Below, piece after piece: positions 53,518-62,749 of a DNA stretch of 64,000 nt (positions are counted from its first letter, which is position 1; each line of letters starts with the position of its first letter). The notes beneath the pieces are model-generated. The model did no database searches. It was not told the origin of the DNA and saw only the letters and a list, made by a program, of their open reading frames with translations. Both the position numbers and the translations under genes were made by a program. This DNA is from Phascolarctobacterium sp. (GTDB lineage: Bacteria > Bacillota > Negativicutes > Acidaminococcales > Acidaminococcaceae): NCBI GenBank assembly GCA_030523325.1, contig JAUNIS010000005.1, positions 1 to 64,000 on the forward strand, given 5' to 3'.

Positions 53518-55143
53518 TTACTCCATAGACATCAACAAAGGATAAAGAGGTTGCCCTCCGAAGAAGGTTTCAACTTCCCAATCTTCATTAATCTCTTCTA
53601 ATTGCTCAGCGAGCTCTTCAGCAGTTTCTTGATCCAATTCATCGCCGTAATACAAGCTTACGATTTCATAATCACCATCTGCTAAAACAGCTTTGATTGC
53701 CTCTATCATATCTTTGCTAGAAGCAACGATTCTATCGTTAAGAATACCAAGAAATTCGTCCTTATAAACTTCCATTCCATGAACAACACTGTCTCTAACT
53801 GCTCTCGTGATTGCACCACTTACAGCCTGCTTGGCTTCATTACTCATAATTGCTACGTTATCTTCCAGACTGCGTGTTGCATCAAAATGCAGAAGAGCAG
53901 CAAGACCTTGAGCTAGATTAGTTGTAGGAATAAAAGCAACTCGAGAATTGCCTAATAATTTTCTTACTTGCTCAGCTGCTAAAATAATATTTTTATTATT
54001 CGGAAGAATAATATATTGCTCGTAGGAACCTGCTTCGATAGCTTTGACAAAATCTTCTACAGGTGGGTTCATGCTTTGACCACCGCTAATAATCTCAGCA
54101 GCGCCGTATTCATGCATAATTTTTGCAATGCCCTCGCCTGCAGCAACTGTCAAAACACCAATACCATTCTTAACAACCGGTGCAATTGTTTCTTCACCAA
54201 CGAAAAGACGATTTTCGTGTTGGTCGACCATGTTTTCAACCTTGATATCGTGTAGAGTACCCCATTGTTGAGCTGTGTTTAAAGCATTACCAGGATTCTT
54301 CGTATGAATATGAACCTTAACGATGTCATCAACGACTGCCACAATCATGGAATTGCCAAAGCCAGTCAAGGCATCACACACGGTTTGTTTATCTACGCTT
54401 GCACCTTTAACGATAAATTCCGTGCAATAAGGAAATTCTAAATCGAGAGGCTCTACGTTTTGAGCACGACTAATTGTTTTAGTTCCTTTCTCGATAGGAA
54501 GAACCTCACAGTCCTTACCCTGAATACCAGCAACGCAACCTTCCAAGAAAACTATCAAGCCTTGACCGCCTGCATCTACTACCCCAGCAGCTTTAAGTGC
54601 AGGAAGCATCTCAGGGGTATGCTTTAAATATTCCTTGCCGTTTTCGATTGCAGCCTCGAGGATTTCTACAAAGGTGCTGTTTTCCCCACGGATTTTACTG
54701 TATGTTCCTTTAGCCATGCCACGTGCAACGGTTAAAATTGTGCCCTCGACAGGAGTTGATACGCTGCGATAAGCATAAAGAACGCCATATTGGAAAGCTT
54801 TGCCGAACTCGGTATGAGTGAGAACCTTTTTACCTGCAGTTCCCTTACCAATGCCACGCAAAAGCTGAGAAAGAATAACTCCTGAGTTACCTCGCGCACC
54901 CATAATCGCTGCGCGACCAGCAACAGTACCAACCTCCCCTGCGTCACATGTATCGGGCATCGCACTAATTTCTTTGGCAACACTTGCCAAGGTATGCATC
55001 ATGTTTGTACCAGTATCACCGTCAGGAACAGGGAATACGTTCAAGTCATTAATACTTTCATAATTCTTTTCAAAACTATGATAAGCACCCAGAAGCATAT
55101 CCTTAAATTGCTTACCGGTGATAAATCTTGCTTCTTGATCCAT
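53518..55143 (-). CDS. fakA: DAK2-domain fatty acid kinase FakA (YloV family)
   Basis: Cytoplasmic kinase that phosphorylates fatty acids held by FakB. The 541-residue protein begins with the DhaL-like nucleotide domain (PDGDTGTNM, about 40-48, and MGARGNSGVILSQLLRG, about 79-95), then a middle domain and a C-terminal DegV-like part. Length is typical. It directly follows a DegV-family (FakB) gene, as expected for the pair. Confidence 0.93.
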   Translation of the reverse strand: MDQEARFITGKQFKDMLLGAYHSFEKNYESINDLNVFPVPDGDTGTNMMHTLASVAKEISAMPDTCDAGEVGTVAGRAAIMGARGNSGVILSQLLRGIGKGTAGKKVLTHTEFGKAFQYGVLYAYRSVSTPVEGTILTVARGMAKGTYSKIRGENSTFVEILEAAIENGKEYLKHTPEMLPALKAAGVVDAGGQGLIVFLEGCVAGIQGKDCEVLPIEKGTKTISRAQNVEPLDLEFPYCTEFIVKGASVDKQTVCDALTGFGNSMIVAVVDDIVKVHIHTKNPGNALNTAQQWGTLHDIKVENMVDQHENRLFVGEETIAPVVKNGIGVLTVAAGEGIAKIMHEYGAAEIISGGQSMNPPVEDFVKAIEAGSYEQYIILPNNKNIILAAEQVRKLLGNSRVAFIPTTNLAQGLAALLHFDATRSLEDNVAIMSNEAKQAVSGAITRAVRDSVVHGMEVYKDEFLGILNDRIVASSKDMIEAIKAVLADGDYEIVSLYYGDELDQETAEELAEQLEEINEDWEVETFFGGQPLYPLLMSME

Positions 55144-55160
55144 CTAATACAATCCTTTCT

Positions 55161-56021
55161 TTAGGACTTGCGTCTTCTTACAAAACAACCAATACAGCCA
55201 GGTCCTAGATGTGCAGCTAATACAGAGCCAATTTTACTTTGCATGAAAGGAACACCAGGGAATTGCTCTTTCATTTGGTTGAGAAGATTATCAGCATCCT
55301 CTTGGCATCCTCCATTAGCAACATAGATTTCTTCTATGGGAGCGCAAGCACAACTTAATTCGATGATGCGCTTTAAGGATTTCTTGCGTGAGCGACATTT
55401 GTCGGCAACTTCCAGAACACCATTTTCGTCAGTATGGATAATAGGACGGATACCAAAAATATTACCGAAGAGAACACCAATCTTACCAATGCGTCCGCCC
55501 TTGTGCAAATATTCTAAAGTATCAACGGTAAAATATGTTTCTGTTCTGTCTACACAATCGTTAGCGTATGCTTCTACCTCATCGATAGTCGTGCCTTTTT
55601 CGATTTCTTCTAAAACACATTTAGCAATACCAACAATAGGAACAGAACATGTCTTGCAGTCGACTACTCGCACGTCATTACTTTTACGAGCCTTGTTCAC
55701 ATCTTTAGCGGCCATGCAAGCAGTCGCGTAGGTACCGCTCAAGGTGCTGTCACACATTAACATGATTACTTTTTTGCCTGCGTCAGTAAGCCTGGTGAGC
55801 AACTCTATCATCTCGCCAATGGACGGCTGACTGGTTTTGGGAAGCACACCGGTTTTTTCGATCATTTCGAAAAGCTCGTCCTCGCTCTTATCACCATCAC
55901 GCCATTCTAAATCGCCGTGTCTAGTCACTAAGCGAAGCACATCGATTCTCGGGTCATCTTTCCACTCTGTATCTAAAACGGAAGATACACTGTCTAAAAC
56001 TACTTGTATATCGTCAAACAT
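55161..56021 (-). CDS. DegV-family fatty-acid-binding protein (FakB type)
   Basis: The 286-residue product has the DegV pattern: KTSQPSIGEMIELLTRL (about 57-73), MCDSTLSGTYATA (about 89-101), a VDTLEYLHKGGRIGK segment (about 157-171) and a C-terminal HLGPGCIG. The Ser/Thr loop and the KGGR motif bind the fatty acid and FakA. The N-terminal part is more divergent than usual (no SDSTAD), so the first strand may be replaced. Sits 17 bases upstream of fakA. Confidence 0.88.
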   Translation of the reverse strand: MFDDIQVVLDSVSSVLDTEWKDDPRIDVLRLVTRHGDLEWRDGDKSEDELFEMIEKTGVLPKTSQPSIGEMIELLTRLTDAGKKVIMLMCDSTLSGTYATACMAAKDVNKARKSNDVRVVDCKTCSVPIVGIAKCVLEEIEKGTTIDEVEAYANDCVDRTETYFTVDTLEYLHKGGRIGKIGVLFGNIFGIRPIIHTDENGVLEVADKCRSRKKSLKRIIELSCACAPIEEIYVANGGCQEDADNLLNQMKEQFPGVPFMQSKIGSVLAAHLGPGCIGCFVRRRKS

Positions 56022-56169
56022 GACTTCCTCCTATAATGTCTTAAAACACTTTTCCAAATTCCATTATAGCATAAAACAAATTCTATTACCATTCTTTATT
56101 GAGATATTTAATTATAAAAATAAATTTTATACGAATAAGTGAGCGAATGAGAAATTTTTTTTGGTAAAA

Positions 56170-56222
56170 ATATAAAACAGGATTGAAGTCAGCACGCAAG
56201 TACAAACCTCAATCCTGTTTAA
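56170..56222 (-). terminator. Terminator of the TAXI-TRAP operon
   Basis: Twelve-pair arms AAACAGGATTGA/TCAATCCTGTTT (56175-56186 with 56209-56220) with a T-rich end on the minus strand. Confidence 0.8.
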
Positions 56223-56248
56223 TTACAAAAATATTAATCGCCTAAAAT

Positions 56249-57259
56249 TTATTTTAGCACACCAATTTCTTTGTAGTATTTAGCAGCGCCCGGATGCAAC
56301 GGCATATTGGAAATATCTTTAACAGCATCTTCAGGTTTTAAACCTTTAAGATTCTTCTGAGCTTTACCAAGCTTATCGATATTGGTCCAGAAAGATTTAG
56401 TCAAATCGTAGATAACTTGTTCAGGAAGATCGCCACGGCAGAACATAACCATTTTAATTGCAGAAGTCTTAACATCTTCTTTTTGGTTAGGATAAGTGCC
56501 GGCTTTAATTGTGTAAGGAGCATACCAAGGATATTTTTTCTTCAGATTAGCCATGGTAGCATCATCAATGCTAATGAGATGGCATTTAGAAGCAAGAGCT
56601 TGAGATACAGCAGCTGCCGGAGCACCAGACATAATCCAAGCACCGTCGATGGTGCCGTTTTGTAATTGGTCAGCTGCAGCAGCAAAGCCGATGAGTTGTG
56701 CGTTCAAATCATCAGGGAATTTCATGCCGACAGTAGTCAAGTGAGCTTGTGCTTCATTATATACGGAAGAACCAGCAGCTGCTACAGCAAATTTTTTGCC
56801 TTTGATATCTGCCAATGTTTTGATGCCAGATTTATCAGTGGCAACAATTTGGTTCGGATTCATATAAAGACCAGCAATAGCTTTCAAATCCTTGTAAGCA
56901 TGGTCTTTAAAGCTATCAGTACCGTTCAAGCATTGATAAGCGTTGGAAGAGATTGCGATAGAAATTTGTGCTTCGCCATCAGAAACCATACCGAGATTTG
57001 CAATACCGCCAGCAGATGCTTGAGAAGAAGCATTAACAGAGGGAACTGTTTGGTTCCAATTATTAGTAATAGCTGCACCTACAGCATAGAGTGCACCAGC
57101 TGCACCAGCAGTCGGGAAATTGATTTTCAATTTTTGACCAGCTGCAGCCGGTTTAGCTTTGGGTTCTTCTTTTTTCTTTTCACCACCGCAACCTGCTAAG
57201 CAACCAATTGCGAGAGAAGCGATAACGCCTGCTACTAAAAATTTTTTCATTAATTTCAT
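56249..57259 (-). CDS. TAXI-family TRAP transporter substrate-binding lipoprotein
   Basis: The 336-residue precursor has a lipobox (CLAGC, Cys near residue 24) and a TAXI-type periplasmic binding domain: FPTAGAAGALYAVGAAITN, QASAGGIANLGMV and the LKGLKPEDAVKDIS end. It hands a dicarboxylate, glutamate or similar ligand to the fused permease encoded upstream. Two ATG codons are possible; 57259 is preferred since AGGAAG lies six bases before it. The gap to the permease gene is 48 bases. Confidence 0.92.
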   Translation of the reverse strand: MKLMKKFLVAGVIASLAIGCLAGCGGEKKKEEPKAKPAAAGQKLKINFPTAGAAGALYAVGAAITNNWNQTVPSVNASSQASAGGIANLGMVSDGEAQISIAISSNAYQCLNGTDSFKDHAYKDLKAIAGLYMNPNQIVATDKSGIKTLADIKGKKFAVAAAGSSVYNEAQAHLTTVGMKFPDDLNAQLIGFAAAADQLQNGTIDGAWIMSGAPAAAVSQALASKCHLISIDDATMANLKKKYPWYAPYTIKAGTYPNQKEDVKTSAIKMVMFCRGDLPEQVIYDLTKSFWTNIDKLGKAQKNLKGLKPEDAVKDISNMPLHPGAAKYYKEIGVLK

Positions 57260-57306
57260 TTTCATCTTCCTTTCCTGTTATGAAAATTAAATAATAAATT
57301 TATTTA

Positions 57307-59274
57307 TTAAACCGCAACACTGCCTTTGCGATTCATAAACTGATAAACTACAACAACTGCAAAGCATGCAAAACCAATTGCATCGGTCATGGTGCCTGCA
57401 TGTAAAAGAAGAGGACAAGCCACTGCTAAAAGAACTCGTTCCATAACGCTGGCGTTTTTTAGAACCCAACCCTCGAGCGCTGCGACCAAAGCGATCGTTC
57501 CAAGGCTTGCTGTAAAAATAGTCCAACCACTTTGAGCTATGGAAGCTGCTTTATCAACGCCAACTAGTAGCACTGGATTATCCAAGAAGAAGAAGGGAAT
57601 AATAAATCCGATAAGGCCAAGTCTTACAGCCCAAATACCCGTCTTCGTTTGATCAGACCCAGCTATGCCCGCGGCCACGTAGGCACTCATCGCAACAGGA
57701 GGCGTGATATTAGAAAGACACGCATAGATTAAACAGAAAAGATGAGCTGTAATAGGAAGAGTACCTGCATCGATAAGCACAGGAACCGCAACAGCTTGAA
57801 CGATTACGTAAGCAGCTACACCTGGAACACCCATACCAAGAATGGTGGACATAATCATAACAAAAAGACCTGTAAGATAAATATTGTTATTATCCACAAT
57901 AGAGAGGATTAGGTAACCCATATTAAGTCCAATGGATGAAAGAGTTACCGTACCGATGATTACACCGATAACTACGCAGCAAACACCAACGCTAATTGCA
58001 CTACGTGCGCCCTCAATGGTAGCTGCAAGAATTTTATCAAGCCCCATGCGTGTTTCTTTACGAAACCAGCTAGCAATGATCGTCGCAAAAATACTTACGA
58101 CTGCACTATAAAGAGGCGTGTAACCTGCAAGCATTAATCCGATTAGAGTTACAAGAGGAATAACTAAATGACCTTGCTCTTTTAAAACCTTCATGGCGTC
58201 AGGAATATTTTCTTTAGAAAGACCTGTCAGTCCCAAGCGTTTTGCCTCAAAATGTACGGAAAATAAAAGACCAAGGTAATACAAAAATGCCGGCACGAAA
58301 GCAGCTAGCATAACTGCAGTATAACCAATGCCTAAAAATTCTGCCATGACAAAGCCAACTGCACCCATAATCGGAGGACAAAATTGTCCGCCCGTTGATG
58401 CAACAGCCTCTACTGCACCAGCAAATTCTTTTTTATAGCCCGTGCGTTTCATCAGGGGAATGGTAATGGTGCCCGTTGTCGCTACGTTAGCGATGGCTGA
58501 GCCGTTAATCATGCCTAATAAAGCAGATGCGACAACTGCAACCTTTGCTGGGCCACCAGATGTTTGACCGACTAAAGTTAGAGAAAAATTATTGATAAAA
58601 TCGGAGAAACCACTATGCTTTAAGAAAGCACCAAAAACCACGAATAAGAAAATATAAGTTGCAGATACACCGATACCAGTACCGAGCACACCCTGCGTTC
58701 CCCAGAACTGCGTAATCAAAACACGTTTTAAAGTAAAACCATTGTGTCCGAGTAAACCCGGCAGGTAAGCGCCAAACCAATTATACGCCAAGAAAATTAA
58801 CGCAAGGAACATTAAATTACCTGACGCTCTACGAGCTGCTTCAAAAACCAAGAACAAAGCAACAGCTGCTATGCCTAATTCAAACTGATCGACTCGCCCG
58901 CCCATAGCAGCTATGCGAGTATAATTCATAATAAGATAGCCGAACGTTCCCACTGATAAAACAATGCATAGGATATCCCAAACGGGAGGCAAAATTCTTA
59001 CGCGTTTTTCTTTTTTATAAGCAGGAAAAAGCAAGAAAGTAAATACCAAAAGAAAAATACAGTGAAAAGCTCTCAGGTTAATGGCACTGATAGAGCCAAT
59101 CGTCGTGTAATACAATTGAAATACTGTCCAAATGCAAAGCAGAACTGCAATTGCTTTCCCCATGAAGCCTGTATATGTTCTCATACGAGAATCGGCTTCC
59201 TTTTCTTCGAGCATGGCCTGAGCTTTTTTCTCTAGCTCAGTGTCAGCTACGAATGTTTCTTTTTTATCCGTCAA
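57307..59274 (-). CDS. TRAP transporter fused permease (DctQM type)
   Basis: Large inner-membrane permease with about 16-18 helices; the small DctQ-like part (about 40-200) is fused to the DctM part (from about 220). Typical DctM segments are GSAIANVATTGTITIPLMKRTGY, GGQFCPPIMGAVGFVMAEF and GMGVPGVAAYVIVQAVAVP. Transport is driven by Na+ or H+. The predicted start is TTG at 59274, giving 655 residues, because GAGGTGA lies just before it; an ATG at 59292 is an alternative without a clear site. It is the first gene of the TAXI-TRAP pair. Confidence 0.9.
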   Translation of the reverse strand: MTDKKETFVADTELEKKAQAMLEEKEADSRMRTYTGFMGKAIAVLLCIWTVFQLYYTTIGSISAINLRAFHCIFLLVFTFLLFPAYKKEKRVRILPPVWDILCIVLSVGTFGYLIMNYTRIAAMGGRVDQFELGIAAVALFLVFEAARRASGNLMFLALIFLAYNWFGAYLPGLLGHNGFTLKRVLITQFWGTQGVLGTGIGVSATYIFLFVVFGAFLKHSGFSDFINNFSLTLVGQTSGGPAKVAVVASALLGMINGSAIANVATTGTITIPLMKRTGYKKEFAGAVEAVASTGGQFCPPIMGAVGFVMAEFLGIGYTAVMLAAFVPAFLYYLGLLFSVHFEAKRLGLTGLSKENIPDAMKVLKEQGHLVIPLVTLIGLMLAGYTPLYSAVVSIFATIIASWFRKETRMGLDKILAATIEGARSAISVGVCCVVIGVIIGTVTLSSIGLNMGYLILSIVDNNNIYLTGLFVMIMSTILGMGVPGVAAYVIVQAVAVPVLIDAGTLPITAHLFCLIYACLSNITPPVAMSAYVAAGIAGSDQTKTGIWAVRLGLIGFIIPFFFLDNPVLLVGVDKAASIAQSGWTIFTASLGTIALVAALEGWVLKNASVMERVLLAVACPLLLHAGTMTDAIGFACFAVVVVYQFMNRKGSVAV

Positions 59275-59421
59275 GAGACTCACCTCAAACATTAACAAAT
59301 TTTTAGAATTGATAATTATTTATTATATCATATTAAAGGTTTAAATGGTATACAACATTAAACAAATATATCACAATAATTTCAAATTATTGCAGATTAT
59401 ATTTTTCTTCAAGAGAATCCC

Positions 59422-59443
59422 CTGTGTTTTGCAAAATTCACAG
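59422..59443. promoter_or_regulatory. Rex-like palindrome upstream of the hydrogenase gene
   Basis: CTGTG-TTTTGCAAAATT-CACAG resembles a Rex (NADH sensor) site, TTGTGA-N-TCACAA, but with imperfect inner bases. It lies just upstream of the predicted hydrogenase promoter. Confidence 0.4.
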
Positions 59444-59464
59444 ATAATTATTTTTTATCTGCAA

Positions 59465-59493
59465 TGGACTTTTTTGAAAAAATGAGATATATT
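59465..59493 (+). promoter_or_regulatory. Predicted promoter of the hydrogenase gene
   Basis: TGGACT and TATATT, 17 bases apart, 72 bases before the ATG. A perfect 9-base inverted repeat (59389-59397 with 59457-59465) spans the upstream area. Confidence 0.5.
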
Positions 59494-59565
59494 TAAAGTG
59501 TGGAATTCTGTGAAAAAATATGTTGCGGCTTTATATATTTTTATTATTGAACAGGAGGAAAGTTT

Positions 59566-61023
59566 ATGGAATTAACTGCTACCGCTAAGCTTCGTCGTAT
59601 GGTTCTTGAACACATTTCTCGTTACACCTGGAACGATGCCTTAATCGACCATGTTTATGACATTTTACAAGAAGTGCAAGACGATACTCCTCGTTATCGT
59701 TGCTGTGTATATAAAGAAAGAGCAGTTTTAAAGAATCGCATCGATATGGCTCTCGGTCAAACAACCGATCAAAATATTATCGAGGCTTCCAAAAAGACTC
59801 TCTTTAACCCCGAGCGCAAGGATCTTCCCCTTATCGATGTGCTTCCTGCAGCTTGTGACCAATGTCCTATTGAAAAATATTACGTAACGGATATGTGCCG
59901 TCACTGCATCACTCATAAATGTATGGATAATTGCCCTAAGCATGCTATCTCTCGTATTCAAGATCGTGCTTTTATTAATAGAGACTTGTGTGTTGAATGT
60001 GGTCGTTGTAAGCAAAGCTGTCCTTACGGTGCAATTATTGAAATCAGTCGTCCATGCGTACGTGCTTGTGCAATGGGTGCAATTTCTATCGGAGAAAATC
60101 GCAAAGCAGTCATCGATCATGAAAAATGTGTTACCTGTGGTGCTTGCCGTGATGCTTGTCCCTTCGGCGCAATAGATGAACGCAGCAATATCGTCCGTGT
60201 TATTAAAGCCATCAAAAGTTCTCGCAAGGTTATCGCTATGGTAGCTCCTTCCATCATCGGTCAATACGGTTTTAAAATTAAACCCGGTCAAGTTTACGCA
60301 GCTCTGAAAAAAGTTGGCTTCGATGAAATCGTCGAGGTTGGCGTGGGCGCAGATATTACAGCTAAAGTAGAAGCTCTCGAGTACCTAGAAAAAGTTCCCG
60401 AAGAAATTAAATTTATGACGAGCTCCTGCTGTCCTGCCTTCGTAAAAATGATCAAGACTCATTTGCCCGAAGCCGCTTGTCATATTTCACAAGCCCCTTC
60501 CCCCATGGTTTCTACTGCTCTTATGGTTAAGCATGAACATCCTCACGCAATCACTGTCTTCATCGGTCCTTGCATTGCAAAAAAAGGCGAGGCTCATGAG
60601 CATAGCGATTTAATCGATTACGTTTTAACCTTTGAAGAAGCTCAATGCATGTGTGAAGGCAAGGATATTTATATTGCTGAGATGGATCCTAGCGAATATG
60701 AGCGTGATGCATCAAAGCTCGGTCTCGGCTTTGCTCTCACAGCCGGTGTAAGTGCGGCTGTTGAAGATACAGTTGCGGCTGTTGGCGGTCACGTAAGACT
60801 AGGTCATTACGCATCTGGCTTAGACAAATGCTTGCGTGACTTAAAGGATGTTTGTGCCGGCAAGCTCGACTGCAGTTATTTTGAAGGCATGGCTTGCCCT
60901 AACGGTTGCATCGATGGTCCTGGTACTGTTGGCGATTTCCGTCTCACGAAGGTTGCTCTTACTAATTATGCTAAGGCAGCTCCTAACCAAGTATGTCTTG
61001 CAGATAAACACACAAAAGAATAA
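59566..61023 (+). CDS. Single-subunit [FeFe] hydrogenase (group B-like)
   Basis: Ferredoxin-linked hydrogenase of 485 residues. The N-terminal half binds several [4Fe-4S] clusters: C-x2-C-x4-C-x3-C at 111-123, then ferredoxin-type sets at 142-152 and 188-198, with extra Cys at 97, 100, 164 and 168. The H-cluster motifs follow: TSSCCPAF (Cys288/289), GPCIAKK (Cys336) and EGMACPNGC (Cys444, 448). All four H-cluster Cys are present; the usual Met before PC is Gly, and GG is NG, features of divergent (group B) enzymes. It may reoxidise ferredoxin or take up H2. GGAGG precedes the ATG. Maturases HydEFG are not in the window. Confidence 0.9.
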   Translation: MELTATAKLRRMVLEHISRYTWNDALIDHVYDILQEVQDDTPRYRCCVYKERAVLKNRIDMALGQTTDQNIIEASKKTLFNPERKDLPLIDVLPAACDQCPIEKYYVTDMCRHCITHKCMDNCPKHAISRIQDRAFINRDLCVECGRCKQSCPYGAIIEISRPCVRACAMGAISIGENRKAVIDHEKCVTCGACRDACPFGAIDERSNIVRVIKAIKSSRKVIAMVAPSIIGQYGFKIKPGQVYAALKKVGFDEIVEVGVGADITAKVEALEYLEKVPEEIKFMTSSCCPAFVKMIKTHLPEAACHISQAPSPMVSTALMVKHEHPHAITVFIGPCIAKKGEAHEHSDLIDYVLTFEEAQCMCEGKDIYIAEMDPSEYERDASKLGLGFALTAGVSAAVEDTVAAVGGHVRLGHYASGLDKCLRDLKDVCAGKLDCSYFEGMACPNGCIDGPGTVGDFRLTKVALTNYAKAAPNQVCLADKHTKE

Positions 61024-61043
61024 AGTTCACTGTAAAAAACACA

Positions 61044-61080
61044 GAAAATCAGCTCAATACATTTTGGGCTGATTTTTTTA
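61044..61080 (+). terminator. Terminator after the hydrogenase gene
   Basis: Stem AAAATCAGC/GCTGATTTT with a loop of about 12 bases and a run of T. Confidence 0.82.
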
Positions 61081-61120
61081 TAATTTTTCAGTATTTTTAC
61101 TCCTTGAAAACCTAAAACTA

Positions 61121-61149
61121 TTGCGATAACACGACTTTTCAAGTAAAAT
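61121..61149 (+). promoter_or_regulatory. Promoter of the ispE operon
   Basis: TTGCGA and TAAAAT, 17 bases apart, 44 bases before the ispE ATG. Confidence 0.65.
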
Positions 61150-61193
61150 ATTATCGGATAACTTTTTGTATACAAAAAACAAGAGGTGAAAAT

Positions 61194-62060
61194 ATGAAAT
61201 CCATTAGAGAAAATGCCTACGCAAAAATAAATCTTGGCTTGAATATCTTAGGCAAGCGCGAGGATGGTTACCATGAGGTAAACATGCTCATGCAAACCGT
61301 CAGTTTAAAAGATACTGTTACTATTACAGAAGCCAAAGAGCTTGGCATTAAAATTAAAACAAATATCCCGGGACTTTCCTGTGGTCAAGATAATCTTGCT
61401 TACAAGGCGGCCAAGCTCTTGGCAGATTATGCAAAAATATCTCCAAGCATTTCCATTAGCTTAAATAAAAAAATTTTCATGGCTGCAGGTCTTGCAGGAG
61501 GAAGTGCTGATGCAGCTGCCGTGTTAAGAGGCTTAAACAGGTTATGGAATTTAAATCTAACTATTGAGCAATTGGAAAAGCTTTCCGCAAAGCTCGGCTC
61601 TGACATTCCTTTCTGCATTGAAGGCGGCACCATGCAAGCAAAAGGACGAGGAGAAATATTAACAAAGCTAGACGATATTCCTGAAGCGCTTGTTGTTTTA
61701 GCCAAGCCAAAAGGTCTTGAGGTTTCTACAGCTTGGGTTTATAAAAATTACAATCCAAGAAGAGTTATCAAAACTCCAGACATCGTCCAATTAAAACGAA
61801 ATTTAGCAAAGGGCATGCACGCTTGCACCCCATACATGAGTAATGTTCTCGAAACAGTTACCATACCAAGCAACCCAATAATTGCACAAATCAAAGCAAC
61901 CATGCTGAGCGCTGGTGCATACTTTGCTTTAATGAGCGGCAGCGGTCCTACAGTCTTCGCTTTCTGTGACGACGAAGCCATTGCACAAAATATAATTAAC
62001 GCTTTAACTGATTTCAATTTGGAAACAGCTATCGTAAAAACCTTAGGGAGGAAGAAATAA
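61194..62060 (+). CDS. ispE: 4-diphosphocytidyl-2-C-methyl-D-erythritol kinase
   Basis: GHMP kinase of the MEP isoprenoid pathway, 288 residues. The start has AYAKINLGLNILGKREDGYHE; the ATP-binding loop AAGLAGGSADAAA is at about 97-109; and MSGSGPTVFA lies near the C-terminus. Length is typical. First gene of a tight plus-strand operon with a GntR regulator (2-base gap), a nucleotidyltransferase and glmU, an order common in Firmicutes with variation in the middle genes. Confidence 0.97.
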   Translation: MKSIRENAYAKINLGLNILGKREDGYHEVNMLMQTVSLKDTVTITEAKELGIKIKTNIPGLSCGQDNLAYKAAKLLADYAKISPSISISLNKKIFMAAGLAGGSADAAAVLRGLNRLWNLNLTIEQLEKLSAKLGSDIPFCIEGGTMQAKGRGEILTKLDDIPEALVVLAKPKGLEVSTAWVYKNYNPRRVIKTPDIVQLKRNLAKGMHACTPYMSNVLETVTIPSNPIIAQIKATMLSAGAYFALMSGSGPTVFAFCDDEAIAQNIINALTDFNLETAIVKTLGRKK

Positions 62061-62062
62061 TT

Positions 62063-62749
62063 ATGGCAGGTCATTTACAACCCATCAAGCTCGACAGCTA
62101 CAAACCACTACGCGAACTAGTTTGTGAAACTATTCGTCAAGCAATTATCTCCGGTACCTTCAGTCCTGGTGAACGCCTTATGGAAATTCAACTGGCTGAT
62201 GAGATGGGCGTAAGCCGTACTCCGGTTCGTGAAGCAATCCGCAAGTTGGAACAAGAAGGCTTTGTTGTTATGATTCCTCGCCGCGGCACTTACGTTGCCG
62301 ATATTTCAATCAAGGATATTGCTGAAATTTACGAAATCCGCACTTCTCTCGACATGCTTGCCGCAGGTCTTGCTGCTGAACGTATTACTCCTGAAGAATT
62401 AGCAACTATGAATAAATACCTTGTTGATATTAACAAGGCGGCTATCATTATGGATATGGATAGAATTGTTGAACTTGACACTGCCTTCCACGACGTTCTT
62501 TATACAGCAAGCCGTAACGAAAGATTACACGGCATTATCTATAATCTACGTGACCAACTGACGAGTATCCGTGGTCGTTCCATGAGCTATCCCGGTCGTA
62601 TGGCAGAGACAATGGACGAGCATCGCGCGTTAGTCGATAGCATTGCTGCTCGTGACGTTGAAAGGGCTCAACGAGCTGCTCGCGTGCATATGGAAAACGC
62701 TGAACGTACCCTAATGCGTTCCTTAGCTGAAGCTAAGAAGGAGTTCTGA
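62063..62749 (+). CDS. GntR-family (FadR-like) transcriptional regulator
   Basis: The 228-residue protein has a GntR winged helix (ERLMEIQLADEMGVSRTPVREAIRKLEQEGFV, about 33-64) and a helical FCD effector domain with Asp/His residues (DTAFHDVLY, about 148) that bind a metal-linked ligand. In FadR-type regulators the ligand is a small organic acid. The start is two bases after ispE. The placement between ispE and glmU is typical of Negativicutes genomes as far as I recall; targets unknown. Confidence 0.92.
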   Translation: MAGHLQPIKLDSYKPLRELVCETIRQAIISGTFSPGERLMEIQLADEMGVSRTPVREAIRKLEQEGFVVMIPRRGTYVADISIKDIAEIYEIRTSLDMLAAGLAAERITPEELATMNKYLVDINKAAIIMDMDRIVELDTAFHDVLYTASRNERLHGIIYNLRDQLTSIRGRSMSYPGRMAETMDEHRALVDSIAARDVERAQRAARVHMENAERTLMRSLAEAKKEF

